A stretch of DNA of 64,000 nucleotides, taken from assembly GCA_018350325.1 (NCBI GenBank), contig JAEVLN010000033.1:434001-498000 (forward strand), given 5' to 3'. The stretch is from Globodera rostochiensis. Taxonomy: Eukaryota; Nematoda; Chromadorea; Rhabditida; Heteroderidae. The notes beneath the pieces are model-generated. The model saw nothing but the letters and a program-made list of their open reading frames with translations, did no database searches and was not told where the DNA came from. Within the stretch, counting starts at the first letter, position 1, and each line of letters starts with the position of its first letter. Position numbers and translations under genes: made by a program. Positions 32,560-43,796 of this stretch are shown in pieces.

Positions 32560-33040
32560 GTGGGCAGATACGCCTCTTAAAAATCAATTATTGATTTAAT
32601 TGCCTAATGTAATAATTACGAACATCTTAATTTTTCATCCCGGGGCATTGCTTTGGGTAAAAAATGAATGAGCTTATATTTATTTTCTCTAACTTCTCCA
32701 ATATTTTTTAATGAATAAATCTATTTCGTGTTCTGCGAAATTAATCAATTTATTATTTTATTTTTCATTTAAAATTAATTTATTGGGGTTTATAAATTTA
32801 ATTTATATTTAAAAATAGAATTTTCTCGTCTTTAAGCTTAGTAATGTAAAATTAATGATCGTTAACACAAACTATTAATTAATTATTATAGACGTTACCT
32901 ACGACAGTAATAAAAACAATAATTGTTTTTTCAAATACTTAGAAGGCAAGCCCGCTGTAATTTGTAAATTATATTTCCTGCTCCGCTCAATTGATATCTC
33001 GGAATTGTGCCTCTGTTGATGCGTTACTTTGGTTTTCATG
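32560..33040. other. AT-rich stretch with small islets
   Basis: Islets at about 32630-32655 (catcccggggcattgctttg) and 32947-33035 (gcaagcccgctgtaatttgt). The part near 32808-32860 (aaaatagaattttctcgtct, ttaagcttagtaatgtaaaa) is related to 56440-56490 and, inverted, to 61615-61675. Confidence 0.45.
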
Positions 33041-33048
33041 TTTCGTGT

Positions 33049-33310
33049 TTATGAAATCTTTGTTTTTGAATGAAACAGGTGTTCAAACAATTCACAGACC
33101 AACTCCCATACATCACACGCTTTTGAAAGTCGGCGGTTGTCCATATTTTTAAGTTTCTTTTTAAATATTTTAATTGTAGCTATTAAACTCAAATTAAGTG
33201 ATACCCATATTAAAATATTTAATAGCACAACAAATTTGGTAATTTCTCCAGTTACATTTGCTGTGTGTATAAAAAACTTTTTCTGTTGCAAATCGTTCAT
33301 CTGCAATTAA
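33049..33310. other. Islet with an 85-codon minus-strand open stretch, not supported as a gene
   Basis: A GC-richer core at 33075-33145 (ggtgttcaaacaattcacag, ccaactcccatacatcacac, gaaagtcggcggttgtccat) lies within an open stretch MQMNDLQQKKFFIH to LFHSKTKIS. It contains a hydrophobic run (VVLLNILIWVSLNLSLIA). No homolog comes to mind, and composition is dictated by AT-rich DNA. Kept only as a described region. Confidence 0.25.
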
Positions 33311-33324
33311 TAGGCTTATTTATG

Positions 33325-33460
33325 GTTGATGTATTCTGTTGACATTATAGGAATTATATTTGCAATGCAAACAAATGCTATTTGGATTATAATAATTTAT
33401 TATTATTTAAAATATATTAATGTAAATCCTATTCCTTTTCGACTGTAATCATTTCGTTTA
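33325..33460 (+). repeat. Dispersed AT-rich block fragment
   Basis: ttgatgtattctgttgacat, then aatgctatttggattataat and atcatttcgttt; corresponds to 9350-9470 and 22280-22395. Confidence 0.65.
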
Positions 33461-34080
33461 AATTTTTTTTTTAATGTTTTGACCGAATCTCGGGTCTTTC
33501 TCTCTCCTATTTAGTAAATCATACAAAATGAACTGCAAATTTTATTATTTTTATTAATTTTATTGTCATTTTGTTACATTAACATATTTCATATTATACT
33601 ATTTAATAGCTATGCTTTTGTCTTGAAATATTAATATTTGATCGATCATGTACTTTATTGAATTTTCCTATATGGTTTTTTTAAGTTTTTAAGTTAATAT
33701 TTATTATTGAATAAAATGTTTTTATATTAGCCAAATTCGCATGCGTTTACGACGTGGCTTATCCATTTCTTCTTATGTTTTATGCTTAGGTACAAAAATT
33801 TAAACCTTTTGCTTCAAAGCTTCTGACTTCAGCAACGACGATTAGGCAATGTTTGATACATATAATTAAAATGACTTCCTTTTCTATGTTAGACTTTTTT
33901 TCAATGTAGAAAGATATAAATTTAGCCATTTCTATAAATATCTTTTCTTTGAATTACCAAATATATTTAAATAAACACTGGTTCTAGACCGTGTTCTTTG
34001 GCGATAATGAATTCCTTTTTTTAATTGTATTGGGGTTGAAGATGAATTTGCATTATAATATAATAAATTTTTAATTATTC
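33461..34080. other. AT-rich stretch with module scraps
   Basis: Pieces recognised: gaactgcaaattttattatt (33531, family A tail), tagccaaattcgcatgcg and tacgacgtggcttatcca (33730-33770, distantly like 8100-8150), and ttctagaccgtgttctttgg (33983, shared with 35138). No gene. Confidence 0.45.
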
Positions 34081-34084
34081 TTGA

Positions 34085-34390
34085 AAATATTTCTTGTGAA
34101 AGAGTAATCATTGAATTTTTGAGCGTTCGACTCTCATAAAAAGTTTTAATATATAATCTGAGTTGTCATTAGTTTACAAGTCGTCAATCTTGTTGTCAAA
34201 TTGCTATGAAGATGCGATTGTTTTCGCGTGGAATGTCCGGTAATTAATATTCATAATTATTATTTTAAATTATATTTCTTGTGGAAGAGTAATTATTAAA
34301 TTTTTGAGTGTTCGATAATATAATCTGAGTTGCCATTAGTTTTCAAGTCGTCTTTTGTAAAATCTTGTTGTCAAAATTGGGGTTATTTTT
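34085..34390 (+). repeat. Family R, two tandem units, locus 1
   Basis: Unit 1 (34085-34272) runs gaaagagtaatcattgaatt, taatctgagttgtcattagt, acaagtcgtcaatcttgttg, tcgcgtggaatgtccggtaa. Unit 2 (34273 onward) repeats the first half with small changes. The same two-unit arrangement is at 35350-35665. An inverted fragment is at about 59800-59840. Confidence 0.78.
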
Positions 34391-35070
34391 TAAATTTCGT
34401 AGTTGCACTTGGAGCTCGAGATGGGGGTGGACGAAGTGCAGTATTTCTTGGTTTTTGATATTTTATTAGCATAAATAATATAAATTGTTATTTTGGATTA
34501 TACCATATTTGTGATTATGTAATTTATGCTAAATTTTTTATAGTAAGTTTTTATTTTAATAATATAATACAAAACTAATAAAACATATTATTATTTTTTA
34601 CTATTTAATACCTAAATGTTTTTTCTCGAAAAAATTAATTTTTGATTGATTATTTAATTTGTTAATCTCTTACACGGTTAATTTAAGTTTTTAAAATTGA
34701 TATAAAATGATTTTGTCATATATTGTAATATTTTTTTTTTGTTAAATTTGTTAATTTTTTCAAGTTATAAAATTTTTGTATTTATCTAATATTATATAAC
34801 GAATCAATTTTTTTTTAATTTTATATTTTTGATTATTAAATATAATTATGAGAAGTAACATATTTTGTTATTATTTATTTACACGTAATAGAACATTTCA
34901 GCTCGGTGCGGCTTTTATTTCTTGTGCTTCCAGTGATTAAATTGATTCAATTAAAAAATTTCAAATTTACATGCAAGGCTGTGAACCCATTTTCATCTGT
35001 TTAAAAGACGGTTCAAGCTGCTTTTCTCTATTACTTTTCTATTTGCTATAATTAATGCTATTTACTTTTT
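34391..35070. other. AT-rich stretch with islets
   Basis: GC-richer islet at 34404-34440 (cttggagctcgagatggggg) is unique. 34728-34905 (aagttataaaatttttgtat, aacatttcagctcggtgcgg) is related in the same orientation to 61910-62045. gacggttcaagctgcttttc at 35006 matches 21545. Confidence 0.5.
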
Positions 35071-35072
35071 TT

Positions 35073-35345
35073 ATATCTAAATGTAATTTGTTTGTTGTTC
35101 ATTGCTGACACTGCCTCCATTTCATTCTTGATTTGTTCTAGACCGTGTTCTTTGGTGTTGCGTTGACTTGCCGTGAACAAATAAACTTTTAGAAAATATT
35201 TTTCATTTTAAACAATTAATATCTGAATTATTTATTTGACATTTGGGTCAGTGAGGATTTTTAAGATTTTTATCTCTAAATGTAATTTGTTTGTCGTTCA
35301 TTGCTGACACTGCCTCCATTTCTTTCATTGATTGTTCTCGACGGT
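35073..35345 (+). repeat. Direct repeat with islet cattgctgacactgcctcca
   Basis: Sequence ctaaatgtaatttgtttgt, then cattgctgacactgcctcca, occurs at about 35079-35120 and again at about 35275-35320. The 3' parts differ (ctagaccgtgttctttggtg versus ctcgacggtgtaatcatt); the second runs directly into family R. Confidence 0.7.
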
Positions 35346-35670
35346 GTAATCATTGTATTTTTGTGCGTTCGACTCTAATAAAAAGTTTTAATATATAATC
35401 TGAGTTGTCATTAGTTTACAAGTCGTCAATCTTGTTGTCAAATTGCTATGAAGATGATTTCGCGTGGAATGTCCGGTAATTAATATTCATAATTATTATT
35501 TTAAATTATATTTCTTGTGGAAGAGTAATTATTAAATTTTTGAGCGTTCGATAATATAATCTGAGTTGCCATTAGTTTTCAAGTCGTCTTTTGTAAAATC
35601 TTGCTGTCAAATGGCTATGAAGATGCGATTGTTTTCGCGTGATCTCCGGTAATTAATATTCATATTTTTA
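35346..35670 (+). repeat. Family R, two tandem units, locus 2
   Basis: Same structure as 34085-34390. Here unit 2 is complete and keeps the core gcgattgttttcgcgtgatc, whereas unit 2 of locus 1 is cut short. Good material for reconstructing the ancestral unit. Confidence 0.78.
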
Positions 35671-36170
35671 TATTATTACACTTATCCTTATATAAAGTTT
35701 CAATTTTGAATTTGGAGGTTTTTTACAAAAACAATTGGTCAAATTTCTGCTGACAATTAAACAAATGTTTGATGTTCATTATTACTTTATAATTTTTTTC
35801 TGTAAAATATCCTTCTATTTATTTTATTTTTTAATTTTGGATGTGTTATTTAATGCTCTTCTTTAAATAAAATTTTTAATTATGATTGTTCTATGCTTCA
35901 ATGAGATTCGAAGTGAATTCACAGTGTTTAATAAATCTTTAATTACTTTAATTCTTATAATTATAATTTAATTTAGCCCGTGTCTCTCTCTCTTCATTCA
36001 TAGCCTTTTTCACGCTAATCTTTCACGAGTTAAGTTTTTTTAATTCTCAAAAACGGTTTGAAAATATTTTTAATTAAAAATAAAAATATTAAGTAATTTA
36101 TTTTTTGTATTCAAAAATATTACAATAAGAATACTATGTTTTTTTAAATGCATTAAGTTTTTTTAAATAG
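35671..36170. other. AT-rich stretch with module scraps
   Basis: 35690-35840 matches 11510-12080 in two pieces (ttcaattttgaatttggagg; aattggtcaaatttctgctg). An islet at 35980-36030 (cccgtgtctctctctcttca, cacgctaatctttcacgagt) is unique. Confidence 0.5.
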
Positions 36171-37728
36171 CTCGCCCGACCGCATAAAATAAATAAATTA
36201 TAAGCATTAAAATAAATAAATTTTGTCGATATTTTTTGATCATCGAATATAAAAATTAAATTTTAATTTGAAACTCAATCATTCAACCAAAAATAATGGC
36301 TAAAAAGATTTACTTCCATTTCGTGTTTCTATTTAAAAAAGAAATTTAAAATATGCTAAAATTCAATTTTAATGTTCAAAGCTAGTTAGGTAATTAAATT
36401 GAATCATTGTCATCCTCTGCCATTTTTGGCTTCTGTCGTTTTAAACCTTTATTTATATATTGAAAAATTGTTTTTGTATGTAATTTTTAAAACAATAGTT
36501 GTTTTTTCAAGTTGATAAAAATTATTATTAACCTTGAGATAACTTTAGATTTAAAATATATTTTTTTATTAGGGTAAAATACGCTTGATGATAAATTTTT
36601 TTAGTTTAGTAATTAAAATAATTTTTTCAATCATTACTGTTTTATTTTGTATGTTTGTTTATTTAGGTCAATGTTTACATTCGTTTAAAAACATGTAAAA
36701 CGAATATAACAAATTTATATTATTCATTGCCTTTAAATTAAAAAAATAGTACATCATAATTTAATTTTATTATTTAAAGTTTTTTATGTTAGCGAATTCG
36801 CATTCTTTTTTATCATATGCTACGTTTATTCCACGGCTTATTCATTTCATATGGTATCCTTTTGTACCATTAAAAGTAATTATAACTTATGATTCGGCTG
36901 TTTGTTCTCGCCGCACGTCTCAACAAAACATCTTGGCTATCAATTTATTTTATGTCTGTATTGCAATTACATTTAAATAAGCAGTTGGTTTATTTGTATA
37001 ATAAAATTGACTAAAGTTATTCGGGTATTATTTTAAATAACTTATGACTTTAAAAGCAGCTCGAATTTACCGTTTTGGCAAATTTAATTTAGTTTTTAAA
37101 ATACGGCGATTCAATTGTTTATCAAGTATAATAACTCTAGCATACAAATAACATATTATGTAGTAAAATTCTTTTAATTAATTTTTAAATAATTATTGGT
37201 TTTTGGTATATTTTAAAAATAATTCAACCTAAAGAAATACATTCATATATTTGTACTTTGTCGAAAATTACGAAACAAGTACAAAAAAACGAAAAAATTA
37301 AATAATTGATTTAAAAAGAGAAGAAGAAAAAAATTAATAAGCGGGGGAATTCGGCAAAAGTGTCCGCACGTCCCCGCGGCCAAAAATCATTCTCTGGCGA
37401 ATGGAACGGAAATGTGCAAACATTGGCCAGGTGCACACCTTTGGGGCATAATTATGCAAACGTTTTTTGATATTTTTCAAAAAAACTTATGAAATGTGTT
37501 GAATTATTGTGTAACTTTTGTTAGAAAAGAAAATTTTGAAAACTTGTCAAAAAAAAACCAAAGAATGAAATTATGAATGAATTAATTATATTTGTTTGCA
37601 ATTTCTCATCTTTAATTTATTGTACATATAATTTTATTTTCTTAAAGATTTAATGTTGATCTTATTATAAAAAAATTTGTTGCAAAAATAGCATTGATAA
37701 AAATGGGGTTATCTCAAAAAACATATTT
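36171..37728 (+). repeat. Segmental repeat D-long, copy 2
   Basis: Collinear with 7470-8988, carrying the same ordered set of cores: 36410-36445 (gtcatcctctgccatttttg), 36895-36920 (gttctcgccgcacgtctcaa) and family D at 37340-37465 (gtgtccgcacgtccccgcgg). Open stretches in this copy (for example 36786-36980) do not match any in copy 1, arguing against coding. Confidence 0.85.
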
Positions 37729-37839
37729 ACTAATAAAAGTAAATAAAATAATGCGTCTTCAGCTTAAATGGCAAATTTATCACTAATAAAGTGCACATTT
37801 TTAAATAAAGGGTTTTTTTTAAAAAAAAAGTCTGAAAGT

Positions 37840-38337
37840 AACTATCGCTTTTTAAAAATTTTGGATACAAACCTCGTAATTGAGTCAAAAATACAAAACT
37901 TTTCTCGGGCGCCGACCTTCCCCCCCCCCCCTAAAAGTAAAGCAGAATTCGCAAAAAGTATTCCTGCCCAATTTTCTTAACAAAAAAAAATGCAATAAAT
38001 CCAAAAATACACTCCTAAAATTAAACTGAGAAATTTCTCGGTTTTTTGGGTCAAGATCTCGAGTCTCGAGGTCATTTATCGGTCTGGAGTCTCAGTGCAT
38101 TGAAAAACTGAAAAGTAAGTAGTTTTAAAAAGTCTCAGTCACGGATCTCGGTTTCGAATCTTTAATCTCGACTATCACACAAAATTCATTCTCGATTCCA
38201 CTGCTCAAAATATTTTATTAATTGAATTACAAATTACTTAAAATTAAAATGAAAAATATTTTCAAAACTTTTTGAGAACTGAACAGATCCGAAAAAGTTG
38301 TAACAGGAAAACACTGGTCATAAACCGATCGGTTAAT
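37840..38337 (+). mobile_element. hAT-like element family TAGGG, fragment lacking both ends
   Basis: Interior of the family: attgagtcaaaaatacaaaa, ctcgggcgccgacc, a C tract (37920-37932), agtctcagtgcattgaaaaa and gaactgaacagatccgaaaa. Neither the left TAGGG end nor the right end is present. The open stretch at 37768-37980 crosses the boundary and is meaningless. I infer a decayed copy. Confidence 0.78.
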
Positions 38338-38545
38338 ATTAAAATACATTTATTACTTTTCTTTGTTTGAGTTTTTATTTTAACTATTTATAATAGATAT
38401 ATAATATGCTGTATTATATAAGGCTCTTTTAAAAATTATCCTTGAGGTCAACACATTTTTGCTTTTACCTCGGCGCTGCATCATTTTTGGCTGTAAAGAT
38501 TTGATTACTTTATCTACAAATAAATTATTATTTTTGTTTTTACGA
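38338..38545 (+). repeat. Family T module, copy 2
   Basis: ttataatagatatataatat, aattatccttgaggtcaaca, then a GC-richer core (cttttacctcggcgctgcat) and taaagatttgattactttat. Partner of 6653-6905; the cores differ. Confidence 0.65.
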
Positions 38546-39170
38546 CATATTCATATGTATTGATTTTTACACAATAATATTTAATTTTATTTTATATTAT
38601 TATGGGCAGGTGGTACCAAGCAAATTAGGCTTGGAAAATGTAGGCTATTCGTTTTTTTGCTTAATCTTTTTCATGCATTTTTTATTCAAAAATAAACGTC
38701 TAATAATTACTTATAATTTGAGTTGATGTATTCTGTTGACATTTTTAAATTTTGAATTTAAATAATTTATATTGCTATTAAAAATTTCCCAGATTATAAA
38801 TTTTTGAATTTCCTAAGTGATTTTTTAAGTATTTCTGAGACATAAATATTGAATAAAAATTTGGTTTAATGGTGAAATTTTATTAAGTTTTTTTATTTTG
38901 ACCATAAAATTTTGATGATTTTTTTAGATTTTATATGGAAGTCTTTTGTAGTAAAATCATAAATTATTTAATTGTTTATTTCTTTAGTACATAATGGTTT
39001 TTAAAAAAATTATATGCAAAAATGCTGTGTTTTATCAATCCCCTTTTATTGATAAACAACAAATATAGATGCAACATTTTGTTTCATTTTATTGTGATCA
39101 CTTGGTTAATTAATTAAATTTTATAAATGGCAGAAAAAAACATTGCAATGAATCGCTGTTATATTTTCAA
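38546..39170. other. AT-rich stretch, nothing recognisable beyond a small islet
   Basis: An islet at 38603-38650 (atgggcaggtggtaccaagc) is unique. 38930-39060 (gaagtcttttgtagtaaaat, tgataaac) is related to 52605-52735. No gene. Confidence 0.45.
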
Positions 39171-39174
39171 TTTT

Positions 39175-39345
39175 TTTAGATACTTTCATTAATTAAATTT
39201 TAGACTGTAGTTTTTAATCATTTTTTTCTGATGCATTTATTTAGACGTAAATAACATTATCGAATAAAAATAAAAGATTTTATTTATAAGAATTAATTAG
39301 TCTAATAATGCACGTTCAGTGCTACAAATAATGGTTAAAATAATA
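39175..39345 (+). repeat. Relative of the 134-bp tandem unit
   Basis: gactgtagtttttaatcatt, gcatttatttagacgtaaat, aagaattaattagtctaata, gctacaaataatggttaaaa. Corresponds to 15775-15915, single copy here with several differences. Confidence 0.7.
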
Positions 39346-39594
39346 TGCACACAAGTTTTCTTCGGAAACATTGTAGACAATAGCAGTACTTATCTATTAT
39401 TTACAATTTTATTAGTATATATCAGTAAATATTTTAATCAGTTTTTTATGCATAAGCAACAAATAATTTTGCTAAGTTTCTTTGTTGCATTCTTTTGCTT
39501 CATAATAGTGTTTTATATTTTTTTAAGACTTTTAACTTTTCGTGTTTTTCTAATTTATTCTTATAAAGATATATTAGTTTTTCTGGTTATATAG
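39319..39594 (+). other. 91-codon hydrophobic open stretch, doubtful
   Basis: Starts MLQIMVKIICTQVFF and is dominated by Phe, Leu, Ile and Tyr, with segments that would score as membrane helices. T-rich DNA produces this composition by chance. Its first codons lie in a repeat module also found at 15.9 kb, where no frame continues. I do not support it as a gene, but it is among the longer plus-strand frames. Confidence 0.12.
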
Positions 39595-39639
39595 GTGTGC
39601 TTTACCAAAATAATTATTATTTTAATTAAATTTTATTAA

Positions 39640-39800
39640 ATACGGCGATTCATTGCCACTTAGGGTCCTCTCCACCTTCATAACCGCACACCAAGCCCGC
39701 ATCATCAGCTTTATGTTCCCCTGTTTTGGCAAAGCTTCAGCTTCATACCTCAAAGACATCGTGATCCCGCCGCAGCGCACCTGTTTTCTTGACATTCCTT
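39640..39800 (+). repeat. Family G core, copy 2
   Basis: Runs tacggcgattcattgccact, tagggtcctctccaccttca, ccgcacaccaagcccgcatc, ttatgttcccctgttttggc, cctcaaagacatcgtgatcc, then cgccgcagcgcacctgtttt. The last part resembles the tail sequence of 48660, 54725, 55265 and 58630 (cagcgcaactg/cagcgcacctg and cttctcgttaattt). Confidence 0.75.
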
Positions 39801-40480
39801 CTCGTTAATTTTAACATTTTTAAAAAAATTCAGCGGGTCATAACTGGAAGAGAATTGGGTTAAAAGCAACCATTTTTAATAATAATTGTTTAGCAATAAA
39901 ATGTATTTGAACTGAATTGAACCACCGTTTACTTTAAATAGCTTAATTTTTTATTGTTAATGCTATAAGTAAAACAATATGCACATATGTCAAGGGTTGT
40001 TCAAACAAAAAGCGAAAATTTCTTTTGATTTCTGTTTTGATATTTAAATAATTTTAATTTTGAAGTTTTTATTTTAAACGGAGGACAATATAAAATTTTT
40101 ATTTGCAAAATGGATATTGTTCTATTTTAAAATGATTAAAAAAATTTTATTTTAGCAAATTCGCATTTGTTTTTGATAACGAGCGGTAGACGTTCTGAAT
40201 CATTGAATTATGAACAAAGGTTGCATATAAATATACTGATTACTGCACTTTTTTTATTGTCACACATTTACTTTAAATTTTTTAAATTTAACTTTATATG
40301 TTTAATATATGACAAAGGATTTATTTCAATGTCATTACGTATTTATAGATAAGTTCTTTTGTTATAAAATATTGCCCAGACATGGGTTCTTTTTTACTAA
40401 AATATAAATTAGCATTAAACTTATTAAGTGAATTGTAAAATGGTTTTTATTGCAGTGTTTGTGCAATTAATATTGCACAA
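39801..40480. other. AT-rich stretch
   Basis: 39840-39925 (agaattgggttaaaagcaac, actgaattgaaccaccgttt) is related to 58720-58800. A small islet near 40180-40200 (gagcggtagacgttctgaat) resembles 3578-3595 (tgagcggtaaacgttctggg). No gene. Confidence 0.45.
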
Positions 40481-40483
40481 ATT

Positions 40484-41274
40484 TAGGGTTGGACAGTAAC
40501 AGTACCGGTGTTACAAAAACTGGGTATTATTGATTCTTAGCGAATAACAAAAAAAACATTTTCCTAAGCAAATTCAGTAAACTTTTTTTTTTCAACTGGC
40601 GGCGCCTGTCGGCAACGCTGGACTTTTGCCTTAAAAGCTTCAAAAACTATCGGTTTTAAATTGGTTGCAAATTTCGTAATTGAGTCAAAAATTCAAAAAT
40701 TTTCTCGGCCGCCGACCTCCCCCCACCCCCCCGAATGTAAAGCAGAATTCGCATAAAACGTGTATTCCTGCCCAATTTTCTTAACAAAAAAATGCAATAA
40801 AATCCAAAAATACACTCCTAAAATTGAACTTTTTTTTGAAAAATTCTTTTTTCAATTTCCCAAACTTAAAATTAATTTTTCAAAAAAGTCTCGAGTCGAG
40901 AAATTTCTCGGTTTTTTGGTCAAGATCTCGAGTCTCGGGGTCATTTCTCGGTTTGGAGTCTCGGTGCATTGAAAAACTTGAAAAAGTAGGGGTTTTAAAA
41001 AATTCTCAGTCGCGGATCTCTGTTCCTAATCCTTAAACTCGACTCTCACACAAAATTCAAGTCTCGATTCCACTGCTCTAAAATATTTTATTAATTGTTC
41101 TACAATTTATTATTTTTTAATGAATATTTTCAAAACGTTTTTGAGAACAGAACAGATCCAAAAAAGATGCAGCAGGAAAAAACTGGTCATAAACCCGAAA
41201 AAGCCGGTCGGTTGGTCATAAGTTCTAAACCGGTTATGAAAACTCCGGTTTTTGACCGGTACTGTCCAGCTCTA
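40484..41274 (+). mobile_element. hAT-like element family TAGGG, complete copy
   Basis: The element is 791 bp, from TAGGGTTGGACAGTAACAGT to ACTGTCCAGCTCTA at 41261-41274. The two ends are imperfect inverted repeats (TAGgGtTGGACAGTA against TAGaGcTGGACAGTA). TAGNGNTG-type ends are typical of hAT. The interior holds a C tract, CTCGAGTC/GACTCGAG-rich palindromic sequence at about 40888-41055 and cgaaaaagccggtcggttgg near the right end. No transposase frame. Flanking 8-mers (cacaaatt and aattatat) do not match, so the target duplication is lost or one flank has been rearranged. Confidence 0.85.
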
Positions 41275-41600
41275 AATTATATAATTTTAACTGACTATTT
41301 TAGATAGGGTTAAAATTGTAAGTTATCATTTTTATGTTTGAATTTAAATGTTTTGGGCGGCAAAATTCTTATGTTTAGTAATTTAATTTATAGTTTACAT
41401 ATATAGCACATTATCCGGTATATCGCTGACACGACGTACATAACGTTAACGTAGTGTATCGTAATTTCCAATTCTTGGATGACTGTGTCAGTCAAAGCTC
41501 CAATATTTTAGCTAAAATTCGGCTCCAAATCTCGAATAATTGATTGATAATTGGTAAAAATGACGATCGAAAGCTTCGTTAAAGGATTAAATGTTACTTA
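41275..41600 (+). repeat. Family J flank, islet and family I module
   Basis: 41278-41405 matches the 16635 flank (ttgggcggcaaaattcttat). Next is a core at 41411-41460 (ccggtatatcgctgacacga, cgtacataacgttaacgtag) and then family I (ttcttggatgactgtgtcag, caaatctcgaataattgatt, aaatgacgatcgaaagcttc). Confidence 0.7.
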
Positions 41601-41799
41601 AAGTATATAATTATTTTCTTGATTTATTAATTGTATATTATTTATTTTGACTTTTTTAATTTTTATAAAGTAATTAAAAATATGTCTGTAATCATTACTG
41701 TTTAATATTATGTTAGTTTTTTAATTTAAATATTTATATTCCTTTAAAATTATTTAAATTTTATAATTTTTAAAAATTATAATTAAGTTCATTACAATA

Positions 41800-42260
41800 C
41801 TTGTCTAAGTCTCCAACGTGATCAATCCACCGTACTTTTTGACAGCAAAATATTAGCTAATCGTTTGTGCAAAGAAGTCACAGTAACTTTCAAAATTGGT
41901 TTTCAGATCCTTTTAGGCATTCATTTTAATATTAATCTTTTTTTATTTTAAATTTATTATTCTTATTATTTTGATGTCAACGTTTTCAAGGTTTATTTTA
42001 AGTTTCATTGGCATTTTATTATAGTTTTAATTATATTTTATAAATCTTTATAACAAGGATAAAAATCTTTAATATAGCCGATGTTTTTTTTAATATTTTA
42101 AGTAACACTATTTGAAGATTTTTTTAAAAATATACTTGAAATTTAAAATTTTTTTTAATCCTGTACTTTGGCCAAATAAGAAACTTTTCGTCGGCTGCTT
42201 TTTAAAAATATTTGTTTTATACCTAAGTTTAATGCTATTAAGTGTGTTGGAATATAAATA
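41800..42260 (+). repeat. Family K block, copy 2 (shorter)
   Basis: Core ccaacgtgatcaatccaccg, then ttagctaatcgtttgtgcaa, followed by tcagatccttttaggcattc and tcggctgctttttaaaaata. It corresponds to 14170-15060, with internal deletions and a different core start. Confidence 0.65.
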
Positions 42261-42596
42261 TTAGTATTCAAGAAAATTAATAGGGTTAAAAGTTTTGCTC
42301 GAATTTCCTTAGAATTATAATAATTTTTTAGTTGTACTTAACTTTTATATTGAGTGTTGAAATATCTAAAAAAATTATTATTTCTAAATATTCTTTTCAC
42401 CTTGCTGTTTCCGAAAATTATGAAGTTCCTTCAATCTTGGTGAAGCTTCTCGCCATAATTGTTGTTTATTTCAATTGTAATATTTTTGATTAATTGGCAT
42501 TGCCTGGTCTATTGCGCATATTTATGAAAACATATTTTGTTTAATGATTTATTCATATTTTTATATGATTATCAATATCCTTATACATGATTTAAT
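42261..42596. other. AT-rich stretch with one islet
   Basis: Islet at about 42395-42450 (caccttgctgtttccgaaaa, ttggtgaagcttctcgcc), unique. No gene. Confidence 0.45.
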
Positions 42597-43083
42597 CAAA
42601 TTTATTATTAAATGTCCTATTATGCCCTTTAAAATTAAGCGCCAAGCGGGAGCGGAGGATTTTGAATTACTTATTTTTCGAGAGGTCGAGATTTATTTTG
42701 TTTTTTTTTAAATTTTAAGCTATCAAATACAATTTTAAAGATATTTGAAATAGCATACTAAGGTTTAAAAAATACAATAATGAATTAATACATTTTTTTA
42801 TTTGTTTTTAATAGATTAATAAAATTTTTTATTTCATTCGATTTTCTGCCATTCTCCTTGATGAATAACATGTGCAATCTTTAATCGGTCAGCCAAGCTA
42901 ATTGGCTTTTATTCATAATAATATGATTGCGTTAAAGTGCACAGTGACTTTACCTGTATTTTAAATTTAGGATATATGTTTATTTTAATTTTGCATTATT
43001 CGTTGAATTTTTCACAAAGTTCTAAAATATGGTCAACTTTTATTATGCATCTTTTTCCTTTTTCTTACTGAATATAAATTTAG
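42597..43083 (+). repeat. Segmental repeat R6, copy 1
   Basis: Nearly identical to 43797-44263, 1.2 kb downstream and in the same orientation. Contains aagcgccaagcgggagcgga, atttttcgagaggtcgagat, ccattctccttgatgaataa and cggtcagccaagctaattgg. About 20 bp near 42965-42985 are absent from copy 2. The high identity indicates a recent duplication. Confidence 0.88.
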
Positions 43084-43164
43084 CACTGCCATTTTTTAAC
43101 AATACTTTAGTATTTGCCTTTCTCAAACATTAGCACAGACTGTATACAAACATAATTTTTATAT

Positions 43165-43285
43165 AAATTTGATCTCTTAAAACCGGCTTATGGATTGCAC
43201 TTACGACTCTCTCATTTCTTGATGTTTAGTGTTTTTGTTAACAATTATATTTTAAAATGATTGTTTAAACGTTGTTTTTTTGCTA
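43165..43285 (+). repeat. Islet cttacgactctctcatttct with shared flank
   Basis: aaaaccggcttatggattgc, cttacgactctctcatttct, gtttttgttaacaattatat. Matches 50935-51020 closely and precedes a family C-type segment in both places. Confidence 0.7.
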
Positions 43286-43287
43286 GC

Positions 43288-43668
43288 TATTTTGGCTTTT
43301 ATTTTAACTAAATTTGATGCCTAATAAAACATTATAATTCTAAGAATTTTTTTAAAATTACCCGCCGACGGTCATGCAAATTGCATTTATTTATTATTTT
43401 AGTTTCTATTTTTATAAACTTTTTACTTTGCAACTGACTCACTTTGATTTCGGTTAGATGACGCTCCGCCTCTTCAGCCATTGGTTGGTTCTTTTCTTGT
43501 CAAAAATTACGGTCCAAATGTGAATGAATTTGATTTTAAAAAATTTATACCATAACAATTTAAATTTCTTTGTTTTATTTATTTAAAGTCTTTTTTACAA
43601 ACCAATATTTATAATAATTAGATCCAAATTCAATTTGTTCACAATTGTTTTTAAAATTTGAAGGCTTA
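43288..43668 (+). repeat. Family C module, copy 2
   Basis: Near-identical to 45121-45527, including ttacccgccgacggtcatgc, gatgacgctccgcctcttca, gccattggttggttcttttc, and the extension tagatccaaattcaatttgt. Confidence 0.85.
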
Positions 43669-43796
43669 CATTTTAAGATAAAAATTTAAATTTTTATTTG
43701 AACTTAAAAAATAATTAAGTAAGTTATATTTTTGCCATTTATAGCGTATAGAATTTAATTTGATCTTTTATATTATTTAAAATTTTAATTAGACTA

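Noticed and set aside
33049..33306. 85-codon minus-strand frame with a hydrophobic run
   Set aside because: No recognisable domain, no paralog to test conservation, composition as expected from AT-rich sequence.
39319..39594. Possible small membrane protein
   Set aside because: Hydrophobic composition follows from T-rich DNA; the first codons are in a dispersed repeat and no relative preserves the frame.
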